Of a stretch of 64,000 nt of DNA, positions 59,207 to 64,000 are shown piece after piece. The notes beneath the pieces are model-generated. The model made no database searches. It was not told the DNA's origin and saw nothing but the letters and a program-made list of their open reading frames with translations. This DNA is from Mantis religiosa (taxonomy: Eukaryota > Arthropoda > Insecta > Mantodea > Mantidae). The stretch is from positions 17,273,518 through 17,337,517 of the forward strand of contig CM060953.1 in assembly GCA_030765055.1 (NCBI GenBank), written 5' to 3'. The position numbers and the translations under genes were made by a program. The stretch's first letter is position 1, and each line of letters begins with the position of its first letter.

Positions 59207-59450
59207 GCCCGCCTCAATAGAGTAGATGGTAGCCTGTCTGCCTCACTTTCACGAGGATCCGACTTCGAACCTCGGTCAAGGTGAGCTTACTGGCTAAGGC
59301 TTTTTCCAGGGTTTTCCGTTATCCTTAAAGACGAATGTCGGGTAACTCTAAATGCTATGGAACCTGGGCTCACTTGAGCATCATATCATCTATTCCATTC
59401 ATCGTGCGATATGGCTTAACGTTGGAGGACGTAAATTACAAGAAATACAA
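59207..59450 (+). mobile_element. SINE-A, copy 9
   Basis: B box GACTTCGAACCTC (59261-59273). Confidence 0.8.
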
Positions 59451-59899
59451 AAAAGGTTCCATTATCCGTAGCTTCTATTCGTAGCGCATTGGATCTTGAA
59501 AGCTGAAATATTTAAATGAAATCTTTGATGCAAGTCTCTTAGCTGATTTTTCTGTCCCCAAATATCAGTGGTATCTCACTGCGATGCCTTCACCCTCTGC
59601 AGTATCACTGATTTGTGTATAAAGACTAACATTGAGTCATACTTTTTAAAACTTGTAACTTCACTCACGTCCTTTTAGAAAATCCGAAACGTTTTCGAAA
59701 CAGTTGCAGTTTCATCATGAGCTGATTAGTGACTCTTACGGTTGTTGTCTGTATCTCTTGAAATTAGCTCCCTCTATCGGAAGATTCTTTACATAAGTTC
59801 AGTAGACCACTCACTGAGGGCACATCACAATTTAAAATATGTGGAATGATTTTAATAATAAAAACTTCTTCCTATGTTGCAAGTTCAGGTTTTATTGAC

Positions 59900-60545
59900 A
59901 ATGGCTTTAGTTATTTGATCTCGTCCCCGATGTGGTGATTATTATTCCAGAAATGAAGAGCAACTGCGGATTTTTCAGTTGTTTATATTTTATGTTCCTA
60001 CGGTGTTCTGATAACCTAGTTTTTAAATTTCACTTCGCAAAACCAATATAAAATTTGTCACAGTCTTCACAATTTATCCTATATATGCCTGATTTTTGTT
60101 CTGGTTGGGTCGTGTTGGGATTATTTAACAATTTCAAGAGCGAAAATCTGTTTTGTGGAGCTAGTTTGATGTCATAATCTTTAAATATTCGTTTAAAATT
60201 CAGAAATGCCGAATGGTGGTAAGTGAATTTGTTGTATTTCCAGTTTTTATTTATGTTTTGAAGAGCAGTGATCTGTTTTAATTTCTCTTACTTGAACATC
60301 TTTTGGTTGAGTTTGCGTTGAAACTATTTTTTTTCCTGTATTTAATGTAAATGTAAATTCCTCATATTGTTTTTGATCTAAAGGTATGCTGTTCAGTCTA
60401 TGGATCAAACTTCTAAGAGCAGCTAATTTATGTGTCAGAGGATTGAAACTAATTATCTGTGTTTGTAGGTTTTCTGTAGATTCCAAATGGTACACTGTCA
60501 CTTTGTCTTACGATCGTTAAATCTAAGAAAGACAATTGATTCCTC
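59900..60545 (-). pseudogene. Penelope-like element fragment, copy 6
   Basis: Linker frame at 60501-60247 (MTVYHLESTENLQTQ, HKLAALRSLIHRLNSI). The nuclease region near 60120-60030 still reads SGIYRINC and FYIG-like codons but the surrounding frame is broken. Confidence 0.8.
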
Positions 60546-60807
60546 ATTTGTGTGCGCAGGTAGTACAATAGAACAAGACTGATAAATAGATAAATAAACA
60601 AATAAACAAATTAATATAATATAATTTTTAGTCGAACTAGTTCTCAAAGCTCCATATATTACTTATGTTTACCTTGACCCCGTTTCGTTTGGACCTTCCT
60701 AACATCCACAGGTAATATTGACTAGTGAATTTTGACTTGATGAACTCCTTGGAGGTGAAGCGGGCGTCGCTGTTTTTACCTTCGTCAACTTGATAATCAG
60801 ATACTTT

Positions 60808-61055
60808 GGCGGCGCCGTGGTTGAGTTGTTAGACCTCTCGTCTCTCACCATTGCGTTCCGGCTTACTATCTCAGCGACCGCAAAGTGATATTTGTGGTGG
60901 ACAACACGGTGCTGGGGCGAGTTTTCTCCGGCTTCTCCGTTTTTCTTCCAGCATCTCATTACACTAGTCTGCAACTCATGTGTCATTAGTGTCTCACCGC
61001 CTGTGGTGCCGTATGTAGCAAAAGCGGACGTTAAAGACTACACATATCATTTTAG
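60808..61055 (+). mobile_element. SINE-B, copy 6
   Basis: A-box-like TGGTTGAGTTG (60818-60828); B box lost (CCGGCTTACTATC). Confidence 0.75.
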
Positions 61056-61357
61056 GCTCTGTTCTAAAGCGGAGCTTCGGTGAAGGAAAAGGCGTTCCCT
61101 TGGAAAAGCTGTGTAGTCCTGTGATGGTAAACACTAGCAATACATGGAGCATCGAGTAACAGTTCGACTCAAAATTATACTAATTTTCAAAAAAGTTACA
61201 CATAAGGACGTGTTGTGCAGACGGCTTATTTCATTGAACAGTTCTTGCAAGGAAGTGAATGTAAATGTCTAGTTTAGTATTTAACCGACACACAGACGCA
61301 CACACCTTGATAATATAAAGCATATACGTCATAAAGACACGCTTCTTACTTCCTAAT

Positions 61358-61460
61358 TAACCGCCAGTTTGACACACCAATTGAAAGATGAAAATGATCA
61401 TATACTGTCTTGCCGTCAATAGATGGCTCCAGCTGTAGTATCCTACTGCAGTAAGGAAAA
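61358..61460 (+). repeat. Core repeat 21 (beta)
   Basis: Palindrome ATAGATGGCTCCAGCTGT, as in core 12. Confidence 0.75.
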
Positions 61461-62274
61461 TCTGTAATTATTTAGAAAGTTTTAAAATTAACTGTACGAG
61501 TAATGTCTGTAAGTGCATTGGGTTTATTCGCTTTTCACTGAATTAAGGTAAACAGTAATGAGAATGTATTTTGAGATAAATTAGACCTAATAAGTTATTC
61601 TGTATGAGAATGGTGGTCATCTGAATTAATTATATAAAGAACAAACTTTTTAACTTTATTTCATAGTATGATTCCATTTATCTTCTCATAATTTTAAAAT
61701 CACTTTTGTTGTGCAATTATTGTGCAACAACCTAACAACAACGTTAACCTAGCAACATTACACACAACAACCTAACACTGGGTTTAACAATTTTGCCCTT
61801 AATGGTATTATAATTCTTCTACGCTGACATATCTTCAACTCTTGAGTCATTATCACAGTCATCCTCCCCACTGTTCCCATCACATTGTCTATTATAATTT
61901 TGTCTAACCTTAGTGCATCCTTTTTCCAATACTCCTGTTTTGTTTCATCGATTTGACGACATTAATTTTCCAATTCCATTTGTCCAATTTTACCAAATTA
62001 TTCATTCCGTCCTTCATTTTAAAAGTTAGATATTTCCAGTCATATTTTGTCTGATTTCTCTTCATATATTCTACAGGATTTAGATGTGGATGTTATGGTG
62101 GATGCCTTATGGTTGTATGGTTATATTTGTGACAACATTTGGTCAATCAATGTGTTTTTCCGAGTCGGTTTGTTAGCTGAAATTAATCCAGGCAGCTTTG
62201 TTTTAATGCTGCATTCATCAAATGGGATATTGTGATTGTGTAGCTGAGAAAGCTTGCCTCTTCTTAAAGAACTT

Positions 62275-62954
62275 ATTTATTTATTTTTATTTATTTATTG
62301 TTATCTGAAAAGGTTCCCAGAGCCATAGCTCATGCTAGGGAACAGTACAAAAATATATAAAATGATGGCAAACAGCCCTTAACAATACTTATATTACATT
62401 TTCATAGCAGGAATGAATTACCATACAAGAATAACATATATGAAACATACAAAGATACAGACATTCACTATAGCTCAAGAAATAATAGTAACAAAGAACT
62501 TAACAGAAAAATAGAAGCTACATATTCTATGGGACATTAATCCATATTAATTTTTAAATAGTTCAGCTTTCAAACCAGCTATAAATGTGTAACACTTTAT
62601 CAGCTATCAATATATGCCTTCAGTAAATTTTCAGCAACTTTCCTTTTAAAACCTTTTATGTTCCTGCAGCCTTTCAGTTCCAGTGGCAGTGCATTATATA
62701 AGTTGATAACGTGTGAGGTTAAGCTGTTCAGGCCATAAGTAGAAGTATTCACTGTTGGTTTTGTTAAGTTTCCTTTATTTCTTGTATTACATATATGTGA
62801 GGAGCTTTCAAATGTTAGATTGGACTTTAGAAGATTATTTTTTATTTTGTGGAGATATATTAGCAATGACAACTCTATGTTTAGTTGTAATGGTAAAATG
62901 TTAGTTACATGGTAGAGTGTTTTTGTGTTTGTTCTAAAGGGTAGATTGTAGATT
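62275..62954 (-). mobile_element. 5'-truncated CR1/Jockey-superfamily LINE tail
   Basis: 680 bp absent from the sibling unit, which reads AAAGAACTTGACGTTGGAGG (38708-38727) straight across. The minus-strand 3' end is an (AAAT/AAATA) repeat (62300-62275), as in LINEs with microsatellite tails. No long target duplication is visible. It holds only the last 90 codons of an RT-type ORF. Confidence 0.85.
62600..62872 (-). pseudogene. LINE ORF2 C-terminal tail
   Basis: 90 codons ending in a stop. The pattern HICNTRNKGN...YGLNSL...LYNALPLELKG...GFKRKVAENLL is the conserved C-terminal tail behind the RT domain of CR1/Jockey-type LINEs (TR box, LYN-LP box, FK-L box). The ATG is internal; the true ORF was cut by 5' truncation. 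Confidence 0.75.
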
Positions 62955-63290
62955 GACGTTGGAGGTTTATCTACTTGTGTATTATGTTAAGAGACATTAT
63001 CTATTGCTAGCACTAAGTTAAGGGATATATTAGGATTTAAAATTGTGATTAACCATTTAACATAATTACAATATCCATTTGTTTATAAACACTTGATAGG
63101 CATATGACTGTCACTGTACATTACAGTCAAATGTACTTGGTAGGAGGGTTTAATGAGTATAGGAGTTGGCAAGAGACAGAAGAGAAAGTTGCATGGCAGC
63201 TCGCGGAAGATGAAAATCAGTGTTCTGGAAACATTGCGCGACTTTACATGAAACTACTAATTTACAGGATACGATTCTTTAACTCTTAAT

Positions 63291-63410
63291 TAAACATCAA
63301 GAGAGGGATTTTGGTTGACAAGTAAATTGAGATAAAATTCCGTTCCTACTCCGTCTTGCTGTTCACAGATGGCTCCACCTGTAATATTCTGCTGCGTTGA
63401 GGAAAACTGC
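63291..63410 (+). repeat. Core repeat 22 (gamma)
   Basis: Left box AACATCAAGAGAGGGATTTT; palindrome ACAGATGGCTCCACCTGT. Confidence 0.75.
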
Positions 63411-64000
63411 CAATTGTTTACGAAGTTTTAAATTAAGTATGTTTGTACTCTTGCATTAGGTTTATTTGATTATTACTTCACGAAAACAAACAATAATTAG
63501 AACTTATTTTGATAGAAATTTGAACGAATAAATAATTCTGTGTCGGAATGGAAGTCAGGCGTACAGAACCACGGATAAAATAAAGGATTCTGAGTTTTTG
63601 TCTATGGGTTTCTGTATTATCTTAAGTGATTTAAAAGAACGAATTAAATTTCTTTACAATGAATTTGTTCTGTAGGAGCATAGAAGTATTTTCTTTTGGA
63701 AAAGTTGTGTCGTCCTGGAATGTTAAACAATCGCGATATATAGAGCATCGGCTACCAGAGAGTTCGACTCACAATTATATTAACCTTAGAAATACGTTGC
63801 ATATTGAAGAAGCTATTTTAGATATTTTATGTTTTTGAGAGTAATAGTTGGAGGAATTGTAATGTTTAATGAATTGGATAAAATGTATGATATGTTATGT
63901 GTAACCATGACAACCTCAAATGAGAGGAAATTGCTAGCTAAAAGTTTTACAGATGTTGCTTCTGCTTAAGAACGTCGTAGAAGAAAGACGTACATTTATG

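Larger units (their letters stand above)
57726..61700 (+). repeat. Higher-order unit Q, copy 6
   Basis: Short form. Alpha2 core 58238-58349; the site 58540-58560 is the unoccupied version of the Jockey insertion at 9213; SINE-A 59207-59450; Penelope-like fragment 59900-60545; SINE-B 60808-61055; beta core 61358-61460. Confidence 0.8.
62030..63060 (-). pseudogene. DDE transposase remnant, copy 3, split by a LINE
   Basis: LNPVE at 62083-62069, and the region with the Asp motif at about 62955-63045. The two halves are separated by the LINE tail at 62275-62954, which lies in the stretch corresponding to 38715 of copy 1. Confidence 0.7.
61701..64000 (+). repeat. Higher-order unit S, copy 2 (runs off the right edge)
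   Basis: Matches 38161-39770 apart from the 680-bp LINE insertion. Contains the DDE remnant in two pieces and a gamma core at 63291-63410. 63410-64000 is AT-rich without a gene. Confidence 0.8.

Noticed and set aside
1..64000. CRISPR array or bacterial mobile system
   Set aside because: Repeats are long (over 1 kb monomers), contain eukaryotic retroelements and Pol III SINEs, and there are no short repeat-spacer units or cas genes.

Overview
This looks like repeat-dense, AT-rich nuclear DNA of an animal, most likely an insect. The reasons are the mix of Jockey-clade non-LTR elements, Ty3/gypsy LTR elements, Penelope-like elements with a GIY-YIG domain, hAT and DDE transposase remnants, and several tRNA-derived SINE families. 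The species cannot be named from the sequence; a large-genome polyneopteran is a guess. I found no host protein-coding gene, rRNA, true tRNA or CRISPR array. The only long open frame is the Jockey-type ORF2 at 13395-15926, which carries one nonsense codon near its end.

The backbone is a family of roughly 1.1-1.4 kb direct repeats, all on the + strand. Each is marked by a conserved core of about 110 bp around an 18-bp imperfect palindrome, ACAGATGGCTCCACCTGT. I count 22 full cores and 3 partial ones. They fall into subtypes (here delta, epsilon, alpha1, alpha2, beta, gamma) that recur in one order, so the region behaves as a higher-order repeat array. Local names: X (delta; carries a hAT remnant split by an LTR), P (epsilon to alpha1; two GC-rich blocks G1/G2 and SINE-C and SINE-D), Q (alpha2 to beta; SINE-A, a Penelope-like fragment, SINE-B), S (gamma; DDE transposase remnant).

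Layout: gypsy gag start and LTR 1-574; X 575-4750; P 4751-8370; Q 8371-12920 with a Jockey fragment inserted at 9213-10537; nearly intact Jockey LINE 12921-16371; P 16372-19090; Q 19091-23908; P 23909-27320; Q 27321-32492; chimeric X/P 32493-34240; Q 34241-38160; S 38161-42006; X 42007-46078; two nested LTR elements 46079-47480; Q 47481-52662; X tail 52663-53348; solo LTR 53349-53866; P 53867-57725; Q 57726-61700; S 61701-64000, interrupted by a CR1/Jockey-like LINE tail at 62275-62954.

Old insertions (hAT, Penelope-like, SINEs, the 2507/43946 LTR pair) sit at the same place in every copy of a unit and so predate amplification. Young ones (gypsy at the left edge, Jockey at 9213, LINE tail at 62275) are present in one copy and absent from its siblings, which gives exact empty sites. 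The most interesting aspects are the ordered array itself, the conserved palindromic core (which resembles a zinc-finger insulator site more than a spacer), and the largely uniform minus-strand orientation of the autonomous elements, which raises the possibility of a unistrand piRNA-cluster-like locus.
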